From Druceiella hillmani (taxonomy: Eukaryota > Arthropoda > Insecta > Lepidoptera > Hepialidae), in the NCBI GenBank assembly GCA_039881145.1, contig JAYKKI010000006.1, positions 10,920,501-10,984,500 on the forward strand: a stretch of DNA of 64,000 nucleotides, given 5' to 3'. The notes under the pieces are model-generated. The model ran no database searches. It saw nothing but the letters and a program-made list of their open reading frames with translations, and was not told the origin of the DNA. Below, in pieces: positions 10,643-20,786 of the stretch. The first letter of the stretch is position 1, and each line of letters starts with the position of its first letter. The position numbers were made by a program, and so were the translations under genes.

Positions 10643-11759
10643 GAGGGAGCGTTTTTAAGTTCGCGGAATGAAAAGGTGGGCCATTAGTAAAGGTGATTAA
10701 TGGTATAATATCTAGTTAAGTAACTCATTATTAGTATAAATACCAAGTTTTATCATAATCGGATCATTAGTCTTACTATCTATCTATCATCGAGCTATCA
10801 TCGAGCAAACAACTCAACATCGAACTATCATCGAGCAAACAACTCAATCTGGAAGAAAGTCATAAAGTTATAAAGTTCCTTACCACGCAAGAAGACCGGG
10901 TGCCCCGGTCGCCCGACCGGATGGAAGATGCCAGACTAAAGAAGAAACAGCTTGCAGAGATGGTTGGAGTATCAAATACAATAATTTTTATTTAAATTCT
11001 ACATGATCATCTTGGCATGACAAAGGGCATTCTCGGCAAGATGGGTGCCGAGAATGCTCACACCGCCTCAAAAACAACGCCGAGTGGAGTGTTCTCGCGC
11101 GTTTTTAGACCTCTGTGCAAAACTTGGGTTCATTATTATGAACCTGAGTCCAAACAAGACACAGTGCAGTAGCACAAAAAAGCCACACCACCACCCAAGA
11201 AGTTTAAGGTGTTACAGCCGGGTGGAAAAATCATGGCGACAGTCTTTTGGGATTCAGAAGGGATCCTGTTGACGGATTATAAAGATAAAGGTGTTTCCAT
11301 AACCGGAGAGTACTGTGCATCAATTCTAGGGAGGGTAAAAGAAACAGTCAATAAAAAAGAAGGGGAAAATTGCCCAAAGGTGCCCAGCTTTTACATGACA
11401 ACGCGCCCGTGCTCACAAGCCGCTGTGCTGGCCGCCCTGCACAAGGTGGGCTTCGAAATTTTTTGAAACACCCACCCTACAATCCTGACCTGGCATCCAG
11501 TGATTATTATTTGTTCCCAAACCTTAAAAAAGAACTTCGTGGAAAGAAGTTTTCAAGCGATGAAGAAGTGAAGGACGCAGTTTCAGCTTATTTTTCGGGA
11601 AAAGACGAAACATTTTGTTATGAAGGTATACATAAGCTAACTGAAAGATCTGAAAAATGTATTAGGGTAGCAGGTGAATATATTGAAAAAGAAAAATAAT
11701 TTTATATTTTTATTCTCACTCCTTATCCTCCATTCCGCGGACTTAAAAACGCCTCCTCG
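10642..11759 (+). mobile_element. mariner-family transposon, complete ends, inactive
   Basis: A 1118-bp element bounded by TA target duplications (10640-10641 and 11760-11761). Terminal inverted repeats of about 29 bp occupy 10642-10670 and 11731-11759 and share the core gcgtttttaagt and the inner cgcggaatg, with a few mismatches. The transposase inside is a pseudogene. At 1.1 kb it is shorter than a typical mariner (about 1.3 kb), so it has internal deletions. Just inside the left end a 24-bp segment is duplicated (near 10785-10850). Confidence 0.92.
10921..11699 (+). pseudogene. mariner transposase pseudogene
   Basis: Remnant of a D,D34D transposase, the enzyme that cuts and pastes the element at TA sites. 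Pieces in three frames are recognisable: an N-terminal helix-turn-helix-like piece (10921-10992, ended by TAA at 10993), WVPRMLTP (near 11040-11070), WVHYYEPESKQ (11125 on), KKFKVLQPGGK and ATVFWDSEG (frame of 11209), then LLHDNAP and HPPYNPDLASSDYYLFPNL (frame of 11370). The three catalytic aspartates are still present: codon 11251 (FWD), 11397 (HDN) and 11502 (SDY), the last two 34 residues apart. Frameshifts and stops (for example TAG at 11170) make it non-functional. The subfamily was not assigned. Confidence 0.92.
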
Positions 11760-12950
11760 TATATATATGTACATAATCACATACCACTTTCTGAGTGAGA
11801 TGGAAAATTGTACGTGAATTTTGAAATATTTAAAGTTATACTTTAAAATAGAAATAAAGGAACTTCTATTTTAGCTTTTATGGAAAATCAATAACCGTAA
11901 ACTATTATTACATAAAATATTAAATAAAACAAGAATGCAATCAAAGTCTGTTTTATAAGGGCAACGTAGTTTTAAATGTTTTCATGTTTTTTTTATTAGA
12001 CGCATCAATAAATATTGTAAAACGAAGTCCCCCGCCGCGTCTGTCTGTATGTACGCCATTTTCTCAGTAATTAATTACCCGCTGTGACGTCGGAAAAAAG
12101 GACGCATCGGAGCGATACCTCGGTGTACGCTACTTAAATGGAAATAATGTATTTAGTTATTTGTTTATTTACGCACACACATTTATGGACACATAACAAA
12201 TTAATGGTTTAAAAAGATTAAACTTTTAGATTAAACATGAATAATACAATTTGTTTATTTTAGTATTCATGTTTAATCTAAAAGTTAACTACAAAAGATA
12301 ACGACAACACATTTTGACAAACTTTCACTCATCATAAACAAATCACATTCTGGTGCGATCGCGAACAACCACTGAACTATGTTTTTAAAGAAATATATAT
12401 TTTTTTCTATTCTTGGGTAAGAAATAATAAAATTAGAAATGTGTTGAAATATTAACCCTTTCCTCTTATTATTGAAACTACTGAATTGTGTGAATACTTG
12501 TGAAAAATAGGATTTTTAGAAACCTATGTAAAGACTGTAAAAAAACTATAACAATGAACCAATATGTCACAGCTTTTCAAACGTTCATGATAATGTATAA
12601 GAACTTAATCGTATCAGATATTATTAAGTATTTATTGAGTTAAGAAACCAATATTAATGATTACTTGTGATAAATAAAGCAATTTCACTTCAAATCAAGT
12701 AAGACTTCGAATGATACATGAGCCAGGCTTGCACTTGGCCGTATTTTGTACATATCCTTAATAACAAAAAGCTTAAGTGTTTCCTTATGCGTAGATAACT
12801 ACAGTTACTTCACTATTTTAAAAGTAACAACGAAGTACCGAGGACAGTGGCTTAACGTCACTCAAACAAAATTAAACGAAGATCCGAACTCTTTCTGTCA
12901 AACAACATCTTTTCCAATGCATAGCGCCTTACGCGCTGAACAATTCATCT
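11760..12950. other. non-coding stretch with a 24-bp stem
   Basis: No gene seen. An inverted repeat (12219-12243 with 12264-12287, one inserted base, loop about 20 nt; core ttttagattaaacatgaat) could form a hairpin or be a small foldback element. Confidence 0.55.
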
Positions 12951-13277
12951 GTACAGAATGTACTTTATAGCATATATAATGTACATAATGTGTTTTGTAG
13001 TGTATTTAATGTATAGAATGTTCTTTATGGTATATTTAATGTATAGAATGTCCTTTGTAGTATACTCAATGTACAGAATGTGCTTTGAAGTACATTTAAT
13101 GTACAGAATGTGCTTTATAGTATATTTAATGTACAGAAAGTGCTTTGTAATATATTTAATGTGCGTATTGTGCTCAATAGTATATTTAATGTACAGAATG
13201 TGCCTTGTAGTATATTTATTGTACAGAATGTACTCTGTAGCATATTTCATGTACAGAATGTGCTTTATCGCATATTT
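12951..13277. repeat. 30-bp minisatellite, 11 copies
   Basis: The word gtacagaatg recurs every 30 bp from 12951 to 13251; each unit carries ctttatagtatatttaat. Because 30 is a multiple of 3, both strands stay open: the plus strand would read a 10-residue MYRMCFxVYL-like repeat, the minus strand a 10-residue HILYIKYTxK-like repeat. I treat these as array artefacts: there is no supporting start context and no relation to a known protein. Confidence 0.92.
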
Positions 13278-13689
13278 GTCTCCGAGAAGAAATAACGAAA
13301 CAAAATATTGAAGATTCAATACCTGACTTGTACCTGAAATGTCGCTAAAGGGTAATTTTGACAAAACATAACAAAGCTTTATTAAATAAAAACTCACATT
13401 AAAATACTATTTTTGTAATCATGTTTTGCAATTTCTACTACCTATTTTATTTATTTTTACTTTCTGTTTTTTATAAATAAATAAGTGAATTATCACTTAC
13501 TTTTCATCAGTAATCTTTATGTATTATTTCAACGTTTCCACAGATTCATAAAAATACTTGTTTACGTTGTCACTACACGAATCTATTTTATCTCAAAATA
13601 TCATATGATGTGAAAAATAATGTGCGAAAAATATTTATATCAATTACTATGGACCATGCGCACTATGTAGTAAAACAATGTATTCAATA

Positions 13690-14787
13690 CTCGAAGTATA
13701 TCTTAACATCAACAACATTAAATGAAATAGTTCTTGATACGCACCATACGAATTTGTATAGAAATAAAAAATTTAAACAATACTGGAAGTATAAACTTGT
13801 AAACTCGTAATTTAGAAACAACAACATTAAATGAAATAGTTCTTAATACGCACCATGCCAGTTTGTATAGAAATTAAATTTAAACAATACTGGAAGTATA
13901 AACTTGTAAACTCATAATTTAGAAACAACAACATTAAATGAAATAGTTCTTAATACGAACCATATGAGTTTGTATAGAAATAAAATTTAAACAATACTGG
14001 AAGTATAAACTTGTAAACTCATAATTTAGAAACAACAACATTAAATGAAATAGTTCTTAATACGAACCATGCGAGTTTGTATAGAAATAAAATTTAAACA
14101 ATACTGGAAGTATAAACTTGTAAACTCATAATTTAGAAACAACAACATTACATGAAATAGTTCTTGATACGCACCATATGAGTTTGTATAGAAATAAAAT
14201 TTAAACAATACTGAAAGTATAAACTTGTAAACTCATAATTTAGAAACAACAACATTAAATGAAATAGTTCTTAATACGAACCATGCGAGTTTGTATAGAA
14301 ATAAAATTTAAACAATACTGGAAGTATAAACTTGTAAACTCATAATTTAGAAACAACAACATTAAATGAAATAGTTCTTGATACGCACCATATGAGTTTG
14401 TATAGAAATAAAATTTAAACAATACTGGAAGTATAAACTTGTAAACTCATAATTTAGAAACAACAACATTAAATGAAATAGTTCTTAATACGAACCATGC
14501 GAGTTTGTATAGAAATAAAATTTAAACAATACTGGAAGTATAAACTTGTAAACTCATAATTTAGAAACAACAACATCAAATGAAATAGTTCTTAATACGC
14601 ACCATGCGAGTTTGTATAGAAATAAAATTTAAACGATACTGGAAGTAGAGACTTGTAAATTCGTAATTTAGAAACAAAAATTCTTTATAGGCACCATGAG
14701 ACATTTTGTGGTAATAAAAAATCTATATGATACTAGAAGATTAGCCTTAGAGATTCGTAATTTAGAAACATTAAATGAAATTTAATA
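13690..14787. repeat. 107-108 bp minisatellite with dimeric higher-order structure
   Basis: The word acattaaatgaaatagttct recurs at 13715, 13823, 13931, 14038 and onward at 107-108 bp steps. About nine good units reach 14690; a degenerate unit continues to 14787, where a palindromic element is inserted. From about 14038 two variants alternate: A (ttaatacgaaccatgcgag) and B (ttgatacgcaccatatgag) in the order A-B-A-B-A. This gives a dimer of about 215 bp and indicates amplification in two-unit blocks. Confidence 0.92.
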
Positions 14788-15061
14788 TTGAATATATTTG
14801 GCGTTAATTTAGTAGAAATTCATTATTCACAATTAAATGAAACTACGTGATGTAGTATTATTTCTACTTTCTTTAATTTCTTTACCACGACCTAGGTTTC
14901 TTTGTATTACAACATTTTCAGGTGGGATATTAGCAAAGATCTTTACTAATAGCCCACCTGAAGATGTTGTAATACAACGAAACCTAGGTCGTGGTAAAGA
15001 AATTAAGGAAAGTAGAATTAATATTACATCACGTAGTTTCATTTAATTGTGAAATTTAATA
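14778..15061 (-). mobile_element. palindromic retroposon-like element, full copy
   Basis: Element at 14788-15051, flanked by perfect 10-bp direct repeats aaatttaata (14778-14787 and 15052-15061). The tail lies on the left in reverse (ttgaatatatttggcgttaa…). A palindrome follows from 14828 to 15051 with its centre at 14940/14941 (caaagatcttt). The arms match over about 110 bp with few mismatches. Both strands therefore show almost the same 69-residue open frame, a result of symmetry and not a gene. No transposase or RT is encoded, so it must be mobilised in trans. Confidence 0.88.
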
Positions 15062-15554
15062 CATATATATGACACTTTTTACAGTCTCAATGCAAAATTT
15101 CATTTTTGTAGCATCGGAATATATGTATACAATTTTACGTAAATTTCTATTAAATAAATAAATATTGACATAAGCGGTACAAGAAAGCATGAAGACAACA
15201 TGCGACTTGCTTATAGAAAAGTAAAATAGTTCGTAAAGTCACTAGTTTAGAATAAAATAGATAAAAATATTTTTCTTTAGGGATTTTTCATATTGGTTTC
15301 TTTAATTCCCCCAAAATAAATTATGGTAGAGAAAAATTAACTTTTCAAAAATATACTCGAATATTTTTTTAAAAAATATCTATTGTCTGACTTAATTATG
15401 TTTCTGTAATCGCGCAAAATAATATATTTTTATATTATCACCGTTTGGAACTAATTATACCATAATGTAAAGTCTATTATTTTCACGGCAATACCTAGGT
15501 TATTAAATTTTCTATGATTGAGTAAATAAATAAAAAAAAATTCTTGATTTACAG
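15052..15554 (+). other. non-coding, probably intron upstream of the exon
   Basis: AT-rich DNA ending in an acceptor-like stretch (…aaattcttgatttacag, ending at 15554). Otherwise nothing recognised. Confidence 0.55.
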
Positions 15555-16292
15555 ATGCAGCGCCATCGATAGCCGGCATGTTCCCCCCGTCGCGCGCGCC
15601 CACCTTAGCGGAGGGCGTGGCCAAATTCCCTCGGCCGCCCCATCCGCCCTTCGCCACCCCCTATTACTTTGACGCAGCGCGCTTTGTTTGCGAGAACCAG
15701 CGCTCTAAGCCGCGCTACCTCGATATCGAGCGCGAGCGGCAAGTCACCAGGTGGCTGCTCGAAGCCAATGACGCCCTGAACCAGCAGGAGAAGAATCTTA
15801 AGTTCAAATCGCCAAAGAAAAACCGAATATTCCTGCGGAGATTCCATTCCAACGAATCGAACCGAAATGCTTCAGAATGGAGCGACAATTTTATTCTAGC
15901 CGACGCGAATAAGAAGAGTTCTAGTGCTGATCGAAACTTTATGCTTTCGGAAGGGTTAAAGAAAACTGGCAGCGCGGAGAGGAACTGCGTAGTTTCTGAA
16001 GGCAGTAGAAAATCCGGAAGCGCTGAAAGAAATTTCATGCTCTCCGATTCCAGCAAGAAATCGGGCAGTTCCGAAAGGCCAACTTCACCGCCGGCTGCCG
16101 AAGGCAGTTTCCGATTGAGGGAATTCGTGGAGAGATATTCCCTGCCCAGGGTTGTAATCTTGGAACCTGAGGAGAAACCTGTGTTGTTGTATCGGTGTTT
16201 CGAGAGCCACACCAGGGTAGAAGCCGTACAGGTATCTGGAAAGAAGGGGAAAGTAGTAGGAAAGCCGATATATATTCCGGAAGGATATTCTG
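15555..16292 (+). CDS. internal exon of a CABIT-domain protein (Serrano/GAREM-like)
   Basis: Open throughout 738 nt, preceded by a consensus acceptor (tttacag, ending 15554) and followed by a strong donor (gtgagt, 16293-16298). It enters and leaves in phase 1, so it encodes 246 residues. Counting from the Met codon at 15578, which is probably not the true start: a proline-rich N-part (1-30), a charged segment LDIERERQVTRWLLEANDAL (48-67), tandem 16-residue repeats (96-167), then the beginning of a CABIT domain from about 183 (FVERYSLPRVVILEP, LLYRCFESHTRVEAV, IPEGYSG). CABIT domains occur in THEMIS and GAREM signalling adaptors; insects have Serrano, an apical cytoplasmic protein acting with planar-polarity genes in tracheal tubes. 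Assignment to Serrano is a guess from memory. The CABIT domain is cut at the donor, so later exons must exist; none was found downstream here. Confidence 0.85.
15863..16078 (+). repeat. in-frame 48-bp coding repeats (16 residues each)
   Basis: Four full units and one half unit within the exon. Relative to the Met at 15578 they are residues 96-111 (divergent, centred on NFIL), 112-127 (KKSSSADRNFMLSEGL), 128-143 (KKTGSAERNCVVSEGS), 144-159 (RKSGSAERNFMLSDSS) and 160-167 (KKSGSSER). The basic pair plus SGSxER spacing resembles a repeated basophilic-kinase or 14-3-3-type site; that function is inference only. Confidence 0.85.
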
Positions 16293-17698
16293 GTGAGTTT
16301 ACTTACTTTTGTTTATTTTAAGAATGTTTAAAAAATTTTCATGTCATCAATGCACAACATACTTCATTATAATTAATGATAATTGATCGTTATGTGATAA
16401 AAATAGTATGATGAATTCGTAGAGTATTCAAAAGGACGTTTTATGCTGCGGGCAATTTTTTTAAACTAGTCTCATTTATTTTGACTAACATAATCAGATT
16501 GTAATTAACCACATTATAATGTATGCTGTAATGTTTTTAAATGGTATTATAATTTACTTTCAAGCGCCGTATGATCAGAAATAGGCACACAAGCCCAATT
16601 CTCTAATTATTGGCCAGGAATGAACACTTGAATAGCGATGTTTTTAATTTTTCTACTTTCCTTTTATAATCATATTAGATATTGGCGAATCGTCTGAGAT
16701 GATGCTACTCTATTTCATTAGTGGATCCTAGATCTGAGTACAACATCAGGATTCTTTTAGGAGTGCAACATCGTTTTGGTCGATGAAAAAACATTTTAAT
16801 AGAAATTAATCGTTATGTATATATCGTAACTTTAATGCGTAACACAACATTTAATGAGAGAAAAGTTACTTTTCTTTTCTTGAATCTCTGAGATCAGCAA
16901 TGGCCAGCAAGTATTCATAAACTTTAAATTTGAAAAGTTAGGTATTTTTTCCCTTTTAACTCCAATTGAGTGTAATGTATCACCCAAAAACTGGATAGTT
17001 TAGCGTTTATACCATTGAAATGGTTTTAATGAAAGGTATGTGGAAGGTTTTTCTACCTCAATTTTTTTTTCCTATTTAATTCTTCAAAAGTTCAGGTAGC
17101 TGCTATACAAAAAGGAGCCATTCATGAAATAACTCGAAGAAATATCTTTAAACTTTTCACATTAATATTATTTTATAAACCCAACTATATAGCACAATCT
17201 TATAAAAAAAATGTTCTTTTAAATTGTTAAAGTACTTCCCATACAAATTTTAAGTAAATTACACGCATTTGTATAGTGAAAGCATTGGTGGTGCAGAGAG
17301 CGTAGCGCTTTCTAAACCCATCAATATGGGGTCTTTATAAGCCCTACAATAAAATAAAAGCATAAAATTTTATTGTGATACTAAATTTAATTTACAAATG
17401 TCTACTTTCAATATAGTTTCACTAAACACGTTTATGAAAACAAATCGTGTTCAGAATTGATGACGATTTTTGTCCTTAGCACTTAAGATTAAGCCTTTTT
17501 TTTATTCGATTGAAACTTAGGTAGTATATTATTTGGAACTTTCCTAATGCAGTTTTTGCGCATAAATAAACGAAACACTAGGAATAATAAAATAAAACAT
17601 AGCGTTGTAAAACCTGTAACGATTAAATAGAATAAATAACTTGAAATATTAATTAAACGGTACATATTTAAACAGATACCTGGGAAATATCAAATCGT
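16293..17698 (+). other. intron, non-coding
   Basis: Follows the donor at 16293. No exon with a plausible continuation of the CABIT domain was recognised. Confidence 0.5.
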
Positions 17699-17735
<37 letters not shown>

Positions 17736-17809
17736 TTAAGAAGACACGAATATGTAAACTTTAGGTTACCCTGTAAAAGTTTTTATACACACACACACAC
17801 ACACGCACG

Positions 17810-17878
<69 letters not shown>
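17699..17878. repeat. (TA)n and (CA)n(TA)n microsatellites
   Basis: (TA)n at 17699-17733, then a (CA)n-(CG)-(TA)n compound run at 17786-17878, separated by about 50 bp of unique DNA. Open frames reading IYIYIY or HTHTHA are artefacts. Confidence 0.95.
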
Positions 17879-17879
<1 letters not shown>

Positions 17880-17919
17880 AATAGAGAAGTATTTATATTG
17901 AAGAGGATGAAAACATAAC

Positions 17920-18110
17920 TTTCCACTGCTTTCCACATCCGACACAGAAACACTTCAAACCGTTTCGCTGTCGACCGCAAGACACGATCATGGGAGGTGT
18001 CCCACAAGGACGCGACTTTGACGCTTCGGCCATACGCGCGATAGCCAAAAGAAGGCAAGTTCGATATTGTAATATTTGAGCTAGATTTATTAAACAATTT
18101 CGAAACAAAC
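17920..18110. other. GC-richer block, unrecognised
   Basis: Short segment with cgctgtcgaccgc, acgcgac and cgcgcgatag words. Two overlapping minus-strand frames are open (about 17893-18117) but neither resembles a known protein. Candidate conserved non-coding block or degraded repeat. Confidence 0.25.
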
Positions 18111-19435
18111 CAAACACTTCATCAACTCATCAATCATTTGGCTTCTGCATACCCGTATGAAGTGGTATTCCTGCAATGAGATTTACTGAAAATAATTTCA
18201 GTGCTTCTTACCGTAAGTCGTATATATATTTTTTTAATTTTGTCGTTTTTATTTCTTACTGTTTAATTAATTTTCATTTATCCGTGTTTCACTCTTAATT
18301 TTGGTAAAAACCTGTATCGCATATAGGAACATTACTCTGTCAGCTATGAAGGTTGGGAATAATACGTCATTATTTTTTTTTTGTAGTTCGTTGTAAATGC
18401 TACATGTTTTTAATTGATGCAAAATAAACAATTTTAGGGCTTAAGTAGAATAATTTATATTATACCAATGAAACTATATATTAAGAATGTCAATAATTCT
18501 GAATCATGGATATCTGTGAATTATCTATCATTAGCAATATTCCGGAAACTTCATTTCGGAATTTTACCGAGGAATCCACAAATTTATTTCGCATTTGTCC
18601 CATGTACAAATTACATGACATTGGATCTAAAAGCCACACCATGTATTACAGCACTACTACAATTGACGAAATTGCATTTGAGATAATACCCAGTAATAAC
18701 ACGTTCTCTGTGTGAACTTAACTATTGCCCTTCCTTTGTTTCTATTTATTATACAGTATTTAAACATACATTGAACTTCATAATACTACTTTTTCATAAT
18801 AGTTAAAACAAAATTATTTTCTTTAGCAGAGGAAACCTATCTACCCCAAGTAGTAGCAAGGAAAATGCGAAAACAAAATTAAAAAACACTTATATTAATT
18901 CTTGAATATTTTAATTTATTGATAACTGTTAGTTACTTGATCATCATTTTTACTAAAATCGTCGATGCTCTGCTCAGGTGTTGAGAAATTCTCAAATTTT
19001 ATATTAATTTTTTGATTATAATTATTACTACAGATAGCATTTAACAACTTCAACGTATTTATTTACATATGGTTAAGTAAATTGTTAAAGGTTTGTTTCG
19101 AATTTATTGTTTAAATTTCGTTTTACCGTTCAGTTTTATTCATAGTCAGAGATATGTTTTTATAAATATGTTTTTATTCCATTTAGTTTGATATTGAAAA
19201 TGATGTGTTTTGAGAAAATATATATTTTTGTCACATATTACTTAAATGTATACTAGTTTTACTTTTGGGAAATCTTCATAGAATTTTTTATATTTTTGTG
19301 TGATTTGCGAACAAATAGACTCACAGAAAAACCCAAAAGTCGTGAATAACTTCAACATATAGACACGTCACTCTTAGAGATTTAGTAAATACGTAGAAAA
19401 TAAAATACGTAAAAATCATATTTATTCAGTCTAAT
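18111..19435. other. AT-rich non-coding stretch
   Basis: Nothing recognised. Two overlapping plus-strand open frames near 18468-18715 have no coding character. Confidence 0.55.
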
Positions 19436-19714
19436 AATTATACAAATTCACAATTAAATGAAACTACGTGATGTAGTATTATTTCTACTGTCTTTACTTT
19501 CTTTACCACGACCTACGTTTCGTTGTATTACAACATCTTCAGGTGGGATAATAGCAAAGATCTTTGCTAATATCCCACCTGAAGATGTTGTAATACAACG
19601 AAACCTAGGTCGTGGTAAAGAAAGTAGAAATAATACTACATCACGTAGTTTCATTTAATTGTGAATAATGAATTTCTACAAAATTAACGCCAAATATATT
19701 CAAATTATACAAAT
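19436..19714 (+). mobile_element. palindromic retroposon-like element, full copy
   Basis: Element at 19448-19702 flanked by perfect 12-bp direct repeats aattatacaaat (19436-19447 and 19703-19714). The left edge is tcacaattaaatgaaac, the palindrome centre lies at 19560/19561 (gcaaagatctttgc), and the right arm ends at about 19663. It is followed by the unique tail aataatgaatttctacaaaa … acgccaaatatattca. Both strands show near-identical 66-residue open frames because of the symmetry. Confidence 0.9.
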
Positions 19715-20363
19715 GTAATTAAATCGTAAATATTGAAAAAAAATCGAAATTTTAAACAAATCGGGGAAACAAAATAAGTTTATATTGAAGGCAGATCCGA
19801 TAGAAAAATATTATGTGCAACAGGCGACCCTGAATGACGATTGCTCTCATTAGTGTTTAGAATGCTTACTTAAATACCTATCTCTCCCGCACTACTTTAT
19901 AATTCAAAGGCGGAAAATTTCATTATACCATTTAAAATACGCGTAGCGCCATAAATTTACATACATACTCGTAGGTAAACGTATACGTCATTGCTACACC
20001 TTGGGTAGTTATGCATTTCTTTGTTGTGTTGTACTAATACAATGTAAATCAATTTTCCAAAATATAAAATTCGTATATCATTGCGATGAAATCAATTTTT
20101 TAATTTTCATGACTTCCAAAATATATTTGCAGTGTTTACGTTACACCGTATTAGTTTTCATGGTTGGTTTTAAAGTTTTATAATTGAAGGAAAAATTGAG
20201 ATATACATACGAATCTTTCAAATTATTTTTATATAAATAAGGTATTTCTACAAAAAACAGACATACTAACTCAATTGTGTTGATATAAATTAGAACAATA
20301 AAGAAAACCATAGAAATGTTTCAGAAAGGATTTTCCTTTAAATACGATATGAGCATAAAATTT
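19715..20363. other. AT-rich non-coding stretch
   Basis: Nothing recognised. Confidence 0.55.
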
Positions 20364-20405
20364 ATAAAATATTTGTGTATGTACACACATACACAAATAT
20401 TTTAT
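20364..20405. repeat. perfect 19-bp inverted repeat
   Basis: Arms ataaaatatttgtgtatgt (20364-20382) and its exact complement (20387-20405) with a 4-nt loop acac; it abuts the following (TA)n tract and may have arisen from it. Confidence 0.85.
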
Positions 20406-20418
20406 ATATATATTTGTG

Positions 20419-20461
<43 letters not shown>

Positions 20462-20510
20462 TATATGTATGTATATATATATATATATATATGTATGTAT
20501 ATATATATAT

Positions 20511-20561
<51 letters not shown>
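20406..20561. repeat. (TA)n microsatellite with GTAT/ATAC interruptions
   Basis: About 155 bp of ta/at with gtatgtat and atacatac islands that make it self-complementary in several registers. Confidence 0.95.
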
Positions 20562-20564
<3 letters not shown>

Positions 20565-20688
20565 TCGATTATATTTAAGTTTGATTTACAATTTTGTTAA
20601 TAGTTTGCTTAAAAAGCTGTAAGTTAAAAGAATTTCAATGCAGGTTAAAAAAAATTAATTAAACTAGACTTATCCCCGTTTTGTTCAG

Positions 20689-20786
20689 CGGCTCCCTGGA
20701 GTTCGATATCGACAGTAGTGACATGAAAGCGGAGCGGCACTCGGGTGAAAGTAATGCCATTAGCGCGTCACTAGCGTTCGTCGCCG
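20689..20786 (+). other. candidate exon inside a GC-rich block (unproven)
   Basis: A pyrimidine-rich stretch ends in ttttgttcag at 20688. The following 98 nt stay open in one frame (GSLEFDIDSSDMKAERHSGE… to about residue 32) up to a gtgaca donor-like site at 20787. The frame hits a stop soon after if not spliced. Its entry phase (2) does not match the phase-1 exit of the 15555-16292 exon, so it cannot be the next exon of that transcript without another between. The peptide is unrecognised; the block may instead be regulatory DNA. Confidence 0.25.

Noticed and set aside
11045..11272. 75-residue frame as an independent small gene
   Set aside because: Only its first part is mariner transposase; the rest is out of frame with the family motifs.
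12945..13397. 150-residue minus-strand and 117-residue plus-strand open frames
   Set aside because: They are the 30-bp minisatellite read in a frame kept open because 30 is divisible by 3.
9528..14787. CRISPR array
   Set aside because: Repeats are tandem without unique spacers and the genome is eukaryotic.
14833..15046. Pair of 69-residue frames on opposite strands with nearly the same peptide
   Set aside because: Produced by the palindrome; not genes.
15605..16212. Minus-strand frames of 80 and 165 residues over the CABIT exon
   Set aside because: Shadows of the plus-strand exon, which has splice sites, recognisable domain motifs and in-frame repeats.
17283..17350. Possible tRNA-like segment (ggtgcagagagcgtagcgct)
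   Set aside because: No acceptor stem, anticodon arm or B-box could be matched.
20271..20622. Frames reading IYIYIYI on both strands
   Set aside because: (TA)n microsatellite translation.
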